A stretch of DNA of 64,000 nucleotides from Chryseobacterium nakagawai (GTDB lineage: Bacteria > Bacteroidota > Bacteroidia > Flavobacteriales > Weeksellaceae), in NCBI RefSeq assembly GCF_900637665.1, contig NZ_LR134386.1, forward strand, positions 5,386,501-5,450,500. Direction: 5' to 3'. Below, in pieces: positions 9,384-18,253 of the stretch. A program made the translations under genes and the position numbers. Each line of letters begins with the position of its first letter. Within the stretch, counting starts at the first letter, position 1. The notes beneath the pieces were generated by a model. It had not been told where the DNA came from. It saw nothing but the letters and a program-made list of their open reading frames with translations, and did not search any database.

Positions 9384-9486
9384 GTTTTATAAGGATTGAT
9401 ATATTCTTTATTACTTTTAATACTATGATCGCAAAAGAAGCACTGATTATTTTTGATTGAGGGTTGTTACCTATAAAACAATTAGA

Positions 9487-9515
9487 TTTTGGCTAAAGCC
9501 CACCTCTATTGAATT
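9487..9515. repeat. Dispersed GGCTAAAGCC repeat, short form
   Basis: TTTTGGCTAAAGCCCACCTC followed by TATTGAATT. It matches both ends of the longer copies at 39314-39384 and 45342-45409 but lacks their central part, as if deleted between the two inner GGCTAAAGCC units. Confidence 0.7.
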
Positions 9516-9697
9516 AAAACCCAATAAATTTATCAAAGGCTTCTCTTGCTGAGTGAAACGCCTTTACGATCAAAAGTCCCCATAATGAATGATCCTTTGC
9601 GAACTATTGCACTAAAAAATAGAATCCTTTAAAAAAACCATAAATCATTGTGACTATTTGTGGAGTTATGGGTGACATTTGTGTTTAAAAAATGTCA

Positions 9698-9713
9698 TAT
9701 TTCACGTGAAACA
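9698..9713. promoter_or_regulatory. Chromosomal parS-like ParB binding site
   Basis: TATTTCACGTGAAACA differs at one position from the bacterial chromosomal parS consensus TGTTTCACGTGAAACA, and its inner 12 bp (TTTCACGTGAAA) are a perfect palindrome. Related half sites (GTGAAACATT, then GTGGAACATT twice near 9726 and 9771) follow within 80 bp. Chromosomal parS sites are bound by ParB and usually cluster near the replication origin. No parA, parB or dnaA gene is in this window, so the role is inferred from the site alone. Confidence 0.7.
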
Positions 9714-9760
9714 TTCTACAAATCCGTGGAACATTCACTATCAGACAAATACCCTTATTC

Positions 9761-9793
9761 AAACAAAAAAGTGGAACATTTCTGCTCCACTTT
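9761..9793 (-). terminator. Terminator of the M16 peptidase gene
   Basis: Read on the minus strand, an 8-bp stem (AAAGTGGA with TCCACTTT) and 10-nt loop are followed by TTTTTTGTTT. It lies 22 bp beyond the peptidase stop codon. Confidence 0.75.
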
Positions 9794-9815
9794 ACCTATT
9801 ATTAAAACTAAAATA

Positions 9816-12728
9816 TTAGTATCCGAAGATCTCTTCAAGTGATACCTCCTGGAATTGTCCCATTTTATTGATAGATTCCATATTCAGGTTTTCTTTCTTA
9901 CCGATAATTGCTGTATTATATTGTACAGGTTTCACTTCTGTATTGTAGAATCCTGTCAACTGAGGTAATGTCAATCCTTGAATCTCAGCATACGTATCTT
10001 TTCTCAGGTCATAATCAACTCCTAATTTTTTCAAAGCTAACTGGCTAAAGAAAATATTAGTTCTGTTGATTCTGTTAGAGGCAATCTGCTTCAATGCTGA
10101 ACCTCTTGCATTTTCAAACTGCGTTGGGATTTGCGGTAATTCAGCCATTAGCTCACTCATTGCATTTACAGCTAAAGGAAGTTTGTTAGACTGCGTTCCA
10201 ATATAATTGGTAATATAGTTAGCATGTCCTTTTTCTGAAGCATTGGCATAAGAAACATATGCAGAATAAGCTAAAGACTTACTTTCTCTGATTTCCTGGA
10301 AAACAATAGAAGATAATCCTCTTCCGAAATACTCATTGAAAACATTAGCTTTACCGAAGTTACTCAGGTTTACAGAACTTCCTTTCGCTACTTTAGCCAT
10401 TTCCATCTGTACCATGTCATAATTGGTGAAATATACGTTTCCTGTTGTGGCAGGTTCTGCATATTCCTTAGCTTTTGCCGGTTGCAGACTTACATTGGTA
10501 ATATAAGGTTTTACAGCACTCTCCATACCTGCCTGGTCTTGCCCGTAAAGCAATACCTGATAAGGATATTGGTTCAGTGTTTTTACCTTTTTCATTAATT
10601 CTGCAGCATCAATACTTTCAAGGCGGGCTTTAGAAATAACATCCGTCATTCTTGAGTCTTTCCCATATTTTGCATAGTTGGAAAGAGCACCCATAATTCT
10701 TACTTTATCCTTTTTAGCGACCTCTCTGGCTTCAAGAATTGTTTTTACAGTTTGGCTGTAAATAGCTTTATCCGCTTTTACGTTGGTCATCCAGTGATTC
10801 ATTAGCTCCACTCCTTTCTTCATATTACTTTCAAGTCCTGATAAAGTAACAGTAGTTTGATCATTAGAGGTTCTGAAACTGTAAGAGATTCCTAGCTTAT
10901 AGAACTCTTCCTTCAATTGCTCCGGAGTATATTTATCTGTTCCAAGGTATTCGAAAAGAGTTCCAGCTAACGAAAGTTCCTTATCATGATCTGTTCCGAA
11001 AGGGAAAACGTAGCTTACCTGGGCAATCTCATTGTATTTATTCTTTACAAAGCTTACCGTTTTATCTTTTACCTTTGAGGTCTGAATTGCTGTCTTATAA
11101 TCGATAAATTCTGGTTTGATCTCAGTAACCTTAGTATTTAAAATATCTTTAAGGAAAGGTGATTGAGCCTCTCTGTTCAGCTTAATAGGAGTAATTCCTG
11201 GGTTTTCAACACGAACAAGCTTGTCATTCACTCCTTTTTCTTTGTAAACTACTACATAGTTATCCTTAAAGAAATCATTTGTAAACTTCACCACATCAGC
11301 TTTAGTGATCTTTTCATACTGGTTGATCTCATCTAACTCCTGTTCCCACGTTCTTCCTTTAATATAAGAATCATAAAGCTCAGTAGCCAATCCATCAGCG
11401 GTTTCCCAACCTTTCATACGCTGAACTTTTTTGTCATTGACGATAGCTTTCAGCATCCAGTCAGCGAACTGTCCTTTTTTAACAAGATCAAGCTGATCTA
11501 ATAATAACTTCTTAGCTTCATCAAAACTCTGTCCTTCTTTAGGAGTTACTACTAGCGCAAATGTTCCATACATTTTGAATGGAGATTCGTACGCTCCTGC
11601 CCCTAAAGTTTTTTGCTTTTGATTGATGTTAAGGTCAATCAAACCAGCATCTCCTCTATTGCTCAATATTTCAGCTACAACATCTGCCAGTCTAGCCTCC
11701 TGGCTTCCATAAGAATCAGTTCTCCATGCCATGGTCATTCTTGGTGTAGATGGGCTTTTTACAGTTCTGGAAACAATCTGAGTCATTGGCTCCTCTGTGA
11801 CCATCTTTTTCATCGGAAGCTCCTTGTATTTGAAAGCACCGAAATATTGGTCAACTAATTTTATAGTTTTGTCAAAATCAAGATCTCCAACCAATACAAC
11901 CGCCATGTTATTAGGCACATAATACGTATCGAAGTACTTGTGAATTGCAACCATAGAAGGACTCTTCAAATGTTCAGAAGTACCGATAGTCGTTTGCTGT
12001 CCGTTCGGGTGTTTTGGGAAAAGAGCTTCCATTAATGCATAGTTTACCAAACGGCCATCATTATCCTGCGCTCTGTTATATTCCTCATATACTGCTTCCA
12101 ATTCAGTATGGAAAAGACGAAGTACCAATTCTGAGAAACGTTCCTTTTCAACTCTTAACCATTTTTCAAGCTCGTTAGATGGAATATTGTTTTTATATAC
12201 CGTTTCATCCAACCAAGTATGAGCATTCGTTCCCGTAGCTCCCAAAGAAGAAATGGCTTTATCATATTCATTGGCAATCGCAAATTTCGATGCTTCCTGA
12301 GATACCTCATCAATTCTTTTGTAAAGTTCTTTTTTCTTTACCGGATCCTTCTCCGCTTTATGCTGCTCATAAAGATCAGAGATCTGCTGTAATACAGCTT
12401 TTTCCTTTGCCCAATCCTGAGTTCCCAAGTGAGAAGTTCCTTTGAAAACCATATGCTCTAAGTAGTGAGCCAATCCCGTATTATCACTCGGATCATTATT
12501 GGATCCCGTTCTTACCGGAATATAAGTCTGGATTCTCGGAGCATCTTCATTTTTTGCCAGATAAACCTTTAATCCGTTTTTTAGGGTATATACTCTTACC
12601 CCTGCCTGGTCGTTCTTTACGGTTTCATAAGTATAGCCCTGGGCATCTGTTAGTTTTTGAGTATCGAATTTCTGAGCCATAGCACTAAGCATGCAGAAAA
12701 GCGAAACAGAAATAAAAAATTTCTTCAT
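9816..12728 (-). CDS. M16 (insulinase/pitrilysin-type) zinc metallopeptidase, secreted
   Basis: 970 residues with a signal peptide (MKKFFISVSLFCMLSAMAQ). The inverted zinc motif HxxEH is H88-Y-L-E91-H92 (GLAHYLEHMVFKG), and the third ligand is probably the Glu in ELEAVYEEYNRAQ (about 220). A second, inactive M16 half follows (about 540-970), so it is a two-repeat clamshell peptidase of the size usual in Bacteroidota. It probably degrades peptides in the periplasm. It lies on the opposite strand inside the pigment cluster; whether it has any part in pigment biology is unknown. Its own terminator and long upstream gap make it a single-gene unit. Confidence 0.9.
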   Translation of the reverse strand: MKKFFISVSLFCMLSAMAQKFDTQKLTDAQGYTYETVKNDQAGVRVYTLKNGLKVYLAKNEDAPRIQTYIPVRTGSNNDPSDNTGLAHYLEHMVFKGTSHLGTQDWAKEKAVLQQISDLYEQHKAEKDPVKKKELYKRIDEVSQEASKFAIANEYDKAISSLGATGTNAHTWLDETVYKNNIPSNELEKWLRVEKERFSELVLRLFHTELEAVYEEYNRAQDNDGRLVNYALMEALFPKHPNGQQTTIGTSEHLKSPSMVAIHKYFDTYYVPNNMAVVLVGDLDFDKTIKLVDQYFGAFKYKELPMKKMVTEEPMTQIVSRTVKSPSTPRMTMAWRTDSYGSQEARLADVVAEILSNRGDAGLIDLNINQKQKTLGAGAYESPFKMYGTFALVVTPKEGQSFDEAKKLLLDQLDLVKKGQFADWMLKAIVNDKKVQRMKGWETADGLATELYDSYIKGRTWEQELDEINQYEKITKADVVKFTNDFFKDNYVVVYKEKGVNDKLVRVENPGITPIKLNREAQSPFLKDILNTKVTEIKPEFIDYKTAIQTSKVKDKTVSFVKNKYNEIAQVSYVFPFGTDHDKELSLAGTLFEYLGTDKYTPEQLKEEFYKLGISYSFRTSNDQTTVTLSGLESNMKKGVELMNHWMTNVKADKAIYSQTVKTILEAREVAKKDKVRIMGALSNYAKYGKDSRMTDVISKARLESIDAAELMKKVKTLNQYPYQVLLYGQDQAGMESAVKPYITNVSLQPAKAKEYAEPATTGNVYFTNYDMVQMEMAKVAKGSSVNLSNFGKANVFNEYFGRGLSSIVFQEIRESKSLAYSAYVSYANASEKGHANYITNYIGTQSNKLPLAVNAMSELMAELPQIPTQFENARGSALKQIASNRINRTNIFFSQLALKKLGVDYDLRKDTYAEIQGLTLPQLTGFYNTEVKPVQYNTAIIGKKENLNMESINKMGQFQEVSLEEIFGY

Positions 12729-13149
12729 AGTGGTTATTTAATTTTATATTCAAATTTCTAATCCATTAGTCTTATGATATGAGGTACTTGTTACAGTTTA
12801 CCTAATTATAAACATCCTTCATAAGTATTAACAGTATTTCTTAAGATTTCATTACATCCTATTAGTTAAACATCCTTACCGTAAAAACAGAAAAAAACAA
12901 ACATTTTTCTCAATATGTGAGATTACAAAACGATTCCACGCCTCATTAAACGAAGAAAAACGGCAATCAGTTCTATCATTAAATTTTGAACAAAAATTTA
13001 TACAGCCTTTATTTCAAAGCAATCTTATGATCAAATCAGGTATAATTTTCATATTATGTATTTTCACTATTTTAGCCACCTGATTAAAATAATCAAAAAC
13101 AGATGAATCCTATTTCATCCGGAACCTAAAAAAATTAAACATTATTCAG
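12729..13149. other. Long gap between divergent genes, no gene seen
   Basis: AT-rich 421-bp spacer that must hold promoters for the M16 gene (minus) and for the gene at 13150 (plus). I found no full TTG-N17-23-TAnnTTTG match on either strand. An 8-bp inverted repeat (AATCAGGT at 13034-13041, ACCTGATT at 13078-13085) sits 65 bp before the plus-strand gene and could be an operator, but this is weak. Confidence 0.4.
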
Positions 13150-13554
13150 ATGAAAAAACAAAACCTGCCTCAAGACGAAAGTAATCTGAAATCCGCCAAC
13201 ATGACAGAAGTATTGTATGTAACGGATGAAAATGATAATTATACCACCGCAAACAGTACGGGCTGGGATGCAAAAAAGGCTGCTTTGGATGAATCTATGG
13301 AATTGATCTATGAAAGAATTGAAGAAGCAAAGCAAAACGTTGCCAATAATACAGTAAGCCCTATCGTTTATTTTATGGAATTTAATAAAATGGACTTAGG
13401 AGTACTGGCCTCTTATGTAGGAATGTGGCAATGGAGGGTAAAAAGACATTTTAAACCCAACGTATTTAAAACACTAAGTGAAACTGCGCTGAAAAAATAT
13501 GCCGATGCATTTGGAATTTCAGTCCATGAACTAAAAAACTTCGACGGGAAATAA
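13150..13554 (+). CDS. Uncharacterised small cytoplasmic protein of the flexirubin cluster
   Basis: 134 residues with no signal peptide or membrane segment. The N-terminal third is polar and probably flexible (ENDNYTTANSTGWDAK). The rest is predicted helical, with YFMEFNKMDLGVLASYVGMWQWRVKRHF (given by position, about residues 76-102) and a C-terminal helix-loop ALKKYADAFGISVHELKNF. The latter resembles a small DNA- or partner-binding helix pair, but I recognise no family. It opens the second plus-strand unit of the cluster, 52 bp before the BtrH-like gene, so an accessory or regulatory role in pigment synthesis is possible. Confidence 0.7.
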   Translation: MKKQNLPQDESNLKSANMTEVLYVTDENDNYTTANSTGWDAKKAALDESMELIYERIEEAKQNVANNTVSPIVYFMEFNKMDLGVLASYVGMWQWRVKRHFKPNVFKTLSETALKKYADAFGISVHELKNFDGK

Positions 13555-13606
13555 ATAAAGTGATTCGTTCCATTTTATTTACCTATGAAAAAGATATAAA
13601 CTGCAA

Positions 13607-14602
13607 ATGAAATTAAACTTTGAACACCATCAGACTGCACATTGCGAAAACGGTGTTGCTTCTAATCTACTGCTTAACAGAGGACTAAAATTAAGTGAAC
13701 CTATGATTTTCGGGATCGGTTCAGGATTATTTTTTGTCTACCTTCCCTTTTTAAAGGTGAATTTCGCTCCAGGCTTCAGCTATCGTCCGATGCCGGGTGC
13801 TATTTTCAGTAAAGCAGCGAAAAGATTAGGAATTAAAATAAAAAGAGAAAAATTCTCCAATCCTCTGGATGCCCAAAAAGCATTAGAAAGAAACTTAGAA
13901 CAAAATATACCTACAGGACTTCAGGTAGGTGTTTTTAACCTTACTTATTTCCCTGAAGAATATAAATTCCATTTTAATGCCCATAATCTTGTTGTATATG
14001 GTAAAGAAGATGGAAAATTCCTTATCAGTGATCCGGTAATGGATTACACCACAACCCTTACGGAAGCAGAACTGGAAAAAGTAAGATATGCTAAGGGAGC
14101 GCTTCCTCCAAAAGGACACATGTACTATCCTATTTATATCCCAGAAGATGTTCATTTGGAAGAAGCTATAAAAAAAGGAATCAAAGACACCTGCAAAAAT
14201 ATGCTGGCTCCGGTACCATTGATTGGAGTAAAAGCCATGAGATGGGTGGCAAAAAGTATCCCGAAATGGGCAGAAAAGAAAGGAACAAAAGTAACCAATC
14301 ATTATCTGGGTCAATTGATCAGAATGCAGGAAGAAATCGGAACAGGAGGTGGCGGATTCAGGTTTATTTATGGAGCATTCCTTCAGGAGGCAGCTGTTAT
14401 CCTTAAAAATGATGAACTAAAAGAACTTTCAAAAGAAATCACTTCTATTGGTGATCTTTGGAGAGATTTTGCGGTAGATATCGCCAGAGTGTATAAAAAT
14501 AGAAACTCTAAAAGCAATATTTACAACGAATTATCGAAGACAATGCTTCATATTGCAGATTTAGAAGAAGCTTTCTATAAAAAACTGAGAAAAGCGATCT
14601 GA
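13607..14602 (+). CDS. BtrH N-terminal domain acyltransferase-like protein
   Basis: 331 residues. The N-terminal 150 residues match the BtrH/C39-like cysteine fold: C13 in HCENGVASNLL, H126 in FNAHNLVVYG and D142 in LISDPVMDY form a plausible Cys-His-Asp triad. Residues 165-331 are helical and of a type that accompanies BtrH domains. BtrH itself transfers an acyl group from an acyl carrier protein to an aminoglycoside in butirosin synthesis, so a transacylase moving an ACP-bound polyene or fatty chain to an acceptor hydroxyl is plausible here. Its TGA is followed one base later by the ABC ATPase start, so it is coupled to the exporter genes. Confidence 0.8.
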   Translation: MKLNFEHHQTAHCENGVASNLLLNRGLKLSEPMIFGIGSGLFFVYLPFLKVNFAPGFSYRPMPGAIFSKAAKRLGIKIKREKFSNPLDAQKALERNLEQNIPTGLQVGVFNLTYFPEEYKFHFNAHNLVVYGKEDGKFLISDPVMDYTTTLTEAELEKVRYAKGALPPKGHMYYPIYIPEDVHLEEAIKKGIKDTCKNMLAPVPLIGVKAMRWVAKSIPKWAEKKGTKVTNHYLGQLIRMQEEIGTGGGGFRFIYGAFLQEAAVILKNDELKELSKEITSIGDLWRDFAVDIARVYKNRNSKSNIYNELSKTMLHIADLEEAFYKKLRKAI

Positions 14603-14603
14603 T

Positions 14604-15362
14604 ATGGCAGAGAATATGATTGAGATTAAAAATCTATATAAAAAATACAAAAATTCCGACGAATTTTCTGTGAATGATATCTCTTTGAATATCGACAAAA
14701 ATGAGATCTATGGAATTCTTGGACCCAACGGAGCAGGGAAAACCACTTTGATTTCCATGCTTTCGGGATTAATTAAGCCTACTTCAGGACAATTCACAAT
14801 CAACGGGCTGTCTCCACAAAAAGACAGTTTTAAGATCAGACAGATCACAGGAATTGTTCCTCAGGAATATGCTCTTTATCCTACCCTGACAGCCAAAGAA
14901 AATTTAATGTTCTTCGGAAGTTTATATGGTTTAAAACATAAGCAACTTACCAAGGCCATTGACGATTCCCTGGAAATTATGGGACTTTCAAAATTTGCCA
15001 ATAAACAGGTAGGACAGTTCTCTGGAGGAATGAAACGCCGTTGCAACCTCATTGCCGGAACTCTTCACAATCCGAAAGTTTTATTTTTAGATGAACCTAC
15101 CGTGGGAGTAGATGTACAGTCTAAAAAAGTAATCATTGATTTCCTTTTAGAACTGAATAAAAACGGAACATGCATCATCTATACTTCCCACCATCTTTCT
15201 GAAGCAGAAGAATTCTGTACCAAGATTGCTATTATTGACCGAGGGAGAATTCATGCCGTGGGAACTCCTGAAGAACTAGTTTCACAAATTGCCTATGCAG
15301 AAAACCTTGAAGATGTTTTCATTTCATTAACCGGAAAAGAATTAAGAGATGTTGTTGTATAA
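14604..15362 (+). CDS. ABC transporter ATP-binding protein (ABC-2 type exporter)
   Basis: 252 residues. Walker A is GPNGAGKTT (about 40-48), the signature is FSGGMKRR (about 138), Walker B is VLFLDEP (about 157), and the switch His lies in TSHHLSEAE. The layout matches the drug/lipid-exporter ATPases that pair with one-piece ABC-2 permeases. The permease gene starts 14 bp before this gene ends. Within the cluster it most likely powers export of a pigment lipid or precursor across the inner membrane. Confidence 0.9.
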   Translation: MAENMIEIKNLYKKYKNSDEFSVNDISLNIDKNEIYGILGPNGAGKTTLISMLSGLIKPTSGQFTINGLSPQKDSFKIRQITGIVPQEYALYPTLTAKENLMFFGSLYGLKHKQLTKAIDDSLEIMGLSKFANKQVGQFSGGMKRRCNLIAGTLHNPKVLFLDEPTVGVDVQSKKVIIDFLLELNKNGTCIIYTSHHLSEAEEFCTKIAIIDRGRIHAVGTPEELVSQIAYAENLEDVFISLTGKELRDVVV

Positions 15363-16617
15363 ACTGTGGAGAAGTTTTATTAAAGAAATTCTTCTCCTGA
15401 AAAGAGATATCGGAGGAATTGTCATTATTTTCGTCATGCCGTTACTTTTGATTGTAACCATTACCCTGATTCAGGATTCTACCTTTAAAAACCTTGAAGG
15501 TTCTAAGATTCCAATCATTTTCATTGATAATGATAAATCCGAGGTTTCCAAAAATATAAAAGGCGAACTGGAAAATAGTAAAACATTCCAGCTGCTAACG
15601 AATTTCAATGAAAAATCAGCACAGGATGCAGTATTTTCTGGAGACTACCAGATGGCGATCGTTATCCCTGAAGATCTTACGAAAGATTTAAATTCCAATA
15701 TCGATTCCAAAGTTCAGGCGATTGTAAGTTCATTTGGATTGGAAGGTGATTCTGCAAAAACGAAAATAGAAACTCCGAAAACCAAAGAGATTCATTTGTA
15801 TTTTGACCCGGCGACCAATGCAGGATTCAAAAACTCAGTGATGAACTCAGTGAACAAAATGGTTTTTGAGATCGAGAATAAAAAAATCTATAAAGCTTTC
15901 CAGGATCAGTTAGGAACAACGGAAAATCTTGAGGAAAATAAAAACCTCATCAGTTTCAAAGAAATCACTCCGAAAAAAGGAGAAATGGACGTTATACCGA
16001 ATTCTGTTCAGCACAATGTCCCTGCCTGGACGCTTTTTGCCATCTTTTTCATTGTAGTCCCTTTATCCATTAATCTTGTAAAAGAAAAAAGCCAGGGAAC
16101 AAGCGTAAGAGCGAGAATAAGCCCTACTCCTTACTTCGTTCATATCTTAGGAAAGACATTTACCTATCTTATTATCTGTCTTATTCAGTTCTTACTGATG
16201 GTGGCTGTAGGGATCTATCTTTTCCCCTATATGGATCTTCCGGCGTTTGATGTATCCGGAAAAATGTTCCAGCTTGTCACGGTAACCTTATTTGCAGGAC
16301 TTGCAGCTATTGGATTTGGAGTATTGCTGGGAACCATTGCAGACACTCAGGAACAATCAGCGCCTTTTGGAGCTACATCTGTGGTAGTATTAGCCGCAAT
16401 TGGAGGAATCTGGGTTCCGGTATTTTTAATGCCTGAATTTATGCAAACTGTAGCCAAGTTCTCTCCTATGAACTGGGGATTGAACGCATATTATGATATT
16501 ATTTTAAGAAACAGTGGAATCGGCGGGATTGCCAAAGAGCTTGTATTCTTATTTTTATTTTATCTTGTCACCGTATCCATTTCTATTTTTTACGAAAGGA
16601 AGCTTCATAATATTTAA
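15349..16617 (+). CDS. ABC-2 type transporter permease
   Basis: 422 residues: one N-terminal helix (GGIVIIFVMPLLLIVTITLI), a large extracytoplasmic domain (about 40-225), then five hydrophobic segments ending near residue 415. This YhfI/DrrB-like permease plan usually forms a homodimer with the ATPase encoded just upstream (14-bp overlap). The segment VKEKSQGTSVRARISPTPY is the typical cytoplasmic coupling region. Likely substrate is a hydrophobic pigment lipid, inferred from context only. Confidence 0.88.
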   Translation: MLLYKLWRSFIKEILLLKRDIGGIVIIFVMPLLLIVTITLIQDSTFKNLEGSKIPIIFIDNDKSEVSKNIKGELENSKTFQLLTNFNEKSAQDAVFSGDYQMAIVIPEDLTKDLNSNIDSKVQAIVSSFGLEGDSAKTKIETPKTKEIHLYFDPATNAGFKNSVMNSVNKMVFEIENKKIYKAFQDQLGTTENLEENKNLISFKEITPKKGEMDVIPNSVQHNVPAWTLFAIFFIVVPLSINLVKEKSQGTSVRARISPTPYFVHILGKTFTYLIICLIQFLLMVAVGIYLFPYMDLPAFDVSGKMFQLVTVTLFAGLAAIGFGVLLGTIADTQEQSAPFGATSVVVLAAIGGIWVPVFLMPEFMQTVAKFSPMNWGLNAYYDIILRNSGIGGIAKELVFLFLFYLVTVSISIFYERKLHNI

Positions 16618-16684
16618 TCTATTTATTACTAATATTGTCAGGAAGTTTCTGACATCCATAAAAACAACACTCAGGAAGAAAAGC

Positions 16685-17113
16685 ATGCAGTCTAACGAAA
16701 ATATATTAACCTGTACTGAAGAAGTAAGAGTACGATTCAACGAGACAGACCCGCTGGGAATTGTCTGGCATGGTCATTACATCGTTTATTTTGAAGATGG
16801 AAGAGAAGCCTTCGGACGCCAGCATGGCCTTACCTACCTTGATATTCAGAATGCGGGATATGTAACGCCTATTGTAAAAAGCACCTGCGAACATTTTCTG
16901 CCTTTAAAATATGGAGAAACCTTCAGAATTGTAACCACTTTTGTTAATTCTGTTTCTGCCAAGCTTATTTATAAATATGAGCTTTTCAATCAGGAAGACA
17001 AATTGGTATGCAGTGGAGAAACCATTCAGGTGTTTTTGGACAGCAACGGAAGTTTATGTCTGTACAACCCGGAATTTTTTCAAGCTTGGAAAGATAAAAT
17101 GGGACTATCATGA
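16685..17113 (+). CDS. Acyl-CoA/ACP thioesterase, 4HBT (YbgC-like) hot-dog family
   Basis: 142 residues from the ATG at 16685. A longer frame from a GTG at 16514 is rejected because it lies inside the permease gene. The motif VRFNETDPLGIVWHGHYIVYFEDGR (about residues 16-40) holds the catalytic Asp of 4-hydroxybenzoyl-CoA thioesterase-like enzymes (TDPLGIVWH). Thioesterases of this kind occur in aryl-polyene clusters, where they release or proof-read ACP-bound chains. It overlaps the next ketosynthase start by four bases (ATGA), indicating coupled translation. Confidence 0.88.
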   Translation: MQSNENILTCTEEVRVRFNETDPLGIVWHGHYIVYFEDGREAFGRQHGLTYLDIQNAGYVTPIVKSTCEHFLPLKYGETFRIVTTFVNSVSAKLIYKYELFNQEDKLVCSGETIQVFLDSNGSLCLYNPEFFQAWKDKMGLS

Positions 17114-18252
17114 AGAAAGAAACTTATATCACAGACTACAATTGCGTCACTCCCCTTGGTTTTAATGTAGATTCTAACTGGAGGGCACTTTTAGCCGGAG
17201 AATCTGGAGTTGCTTTACATAAAATTATAGAAAGTCAGGATGCTTTTTATGCCTCCGGGATCAATTCTGAAAAACTGAATAAAGAATTTGGTAGAATTTT
17301 CGATCAAAATAGCCATCAGGAATTTACAAGGCTGGAAAAAATGCTCCTACTAAGCATGAAACCACTTGTTGAAAAGCATAATATAACTGAATACACCGCT
17401 CTTATTCTTTCTACAACAAAAGGAAATATAAGCTTATTAAAAAATCAAACTGAATTACCTGAAGGCGTTTATCTATCACAATTAGCACAAAAGATTGCGG
17501 ACTTTTTCGGTTTTAAAACCCAACCTATTGTTGTTTCCAATGCTTGTGTTTCTGGCGTAATGGCTATTGCCGTAGCTAAGAATATGATTCAGGCAGGGAA
17601 ATATAAAGATGCTTTTGTAATTGCAGGGGATGAAATCACAGAATTTGTAATTTCCGGCTTCAATTCATTTCAGGCTATTGGTTCAGAACCTTGCAAACCT
17701 TATGATAAAAACCGTAACGGAATCAATATTGGGGAAGCGGCAGCAGCAGTTTATATCACTGCAGAATCTTCCGAGAATGAAAAATTCAGTTTTAAAGTAT
17801 TGGGGGATTCAGCCATCAATGATGCCAACCACATTTCCGGACCTTCCAGAACGGGAGATGGTCTATACGGAAGTATCCGAAATGCAATGATAGAAGCGAA
17901 TGTCTCTGCAGAACAAATTGATTTTATATCTGCTCATGGAACAGCAACATTATACAACGACGAAATGGAAAGTATCGCCTTCGGAAGAATGAATCTTCAA
18001 AACGTTCCTTTAAACAGTATGAAGGGCTATTATGGGCACTGCCTGGGTGCTTCCGGTCTTCTGGAAAGCATTATTTCTATGGAAAGTGCTCTTCAAAATA
18101 CCTTGATCCCCTCTAAAAATTTTGAAGAAATGGGAGTCTCTCAACCGTTGAATATTATCAGAGAAAATCAGACTGCAACGATTAAATATATTTTGAAAAC
18201 AGCTTCTGGCTTTGGAGGCTGTAATGCGGCGATTGTTTTGGAAAAATGCTAA
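17110..18252 (+). CDS. Beta-ketoacyl-ACP synthase, FabF-like
   Basis: 380 residues. The full Cys-His-His set of elongating ketosynthases is present: C146 in [10 protein letters not shown]276 in [12 protein letters not shown] and H310 in [10 protein letters not shown]. It starts within the thioesterase stop (ATGA). Residues 1-100 are shorter and more divergent than in FabF, as expected for a dedicated pathway enzyme. Role: chain extension or initiation in aryl-polyene assembly; its place relative to the other two complete KS enzymes in the cluster cannot be set from sequence alone. Confidence 0.88.
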   Translation: MKKETYITDYNCVTPLGFNVDSNWRALLAGESGVALHKIIESQDAFYASGINSEKLNKEFGRIFDQNSHQEFTRLEKMLLLSMKPLVEKHNITEYTALILSTTKGNISLLKNQTELPEGVYLSQLAQKIADFFGFKTQPIVVSNACVSGVMAIAVAKNMIQAGKYKDAFVIAGDEITEFVISGFNSFQAIGSEPCKPYDKNRNGINIGEAAAAVYITAESSENEKFSFKVLGDSAINDANHISGPSRTGDGLYGSIRNAMIEANVSAEQIDFISAHGTATLYNDEMESIAFGRMNLQNVPLNSMKGYYGHCLGASGLLESIISMESALQNTLIPSKNFEEMGVSQPLNIIRENQTATIKYILKTASGFGGCNAAIVLEKC

Positions 18253-18253
18253 A

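Larger units (their letters stand above)
9384..9815. other. Non-coding gap holding a repeat fragment, parS site and terminator
   Basis: This 430-bp gap separates convergent operons. It holds a shortened copy of the GGCTAAAGCC repeat (9487-9515), a hexamer palindrome AAAGGC...GCCTTT near 9534-9566, a parS-like palindrome with three GTGgAACATT-type half sites, and the terminator of the M16 peptidase gene. A 60-codon open frame at 9660-9842 is not credible as a gene because it spans both the palindrome and the terminator. Confidence 0.6.

Noticed and set aside
9660..9842. 60-codon plus-strand open frame
   Set aside because: It covers the parS-like palindrome and the terminator of the opposing gene, runs into the M16 gene end, and the protein has no recognisable pattern.
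16514..16684. N-terminal extension of the thioesterase from a GTG
   Set aside because: It lies fully inside the permease gene; the family begins at the ATG at 16685.
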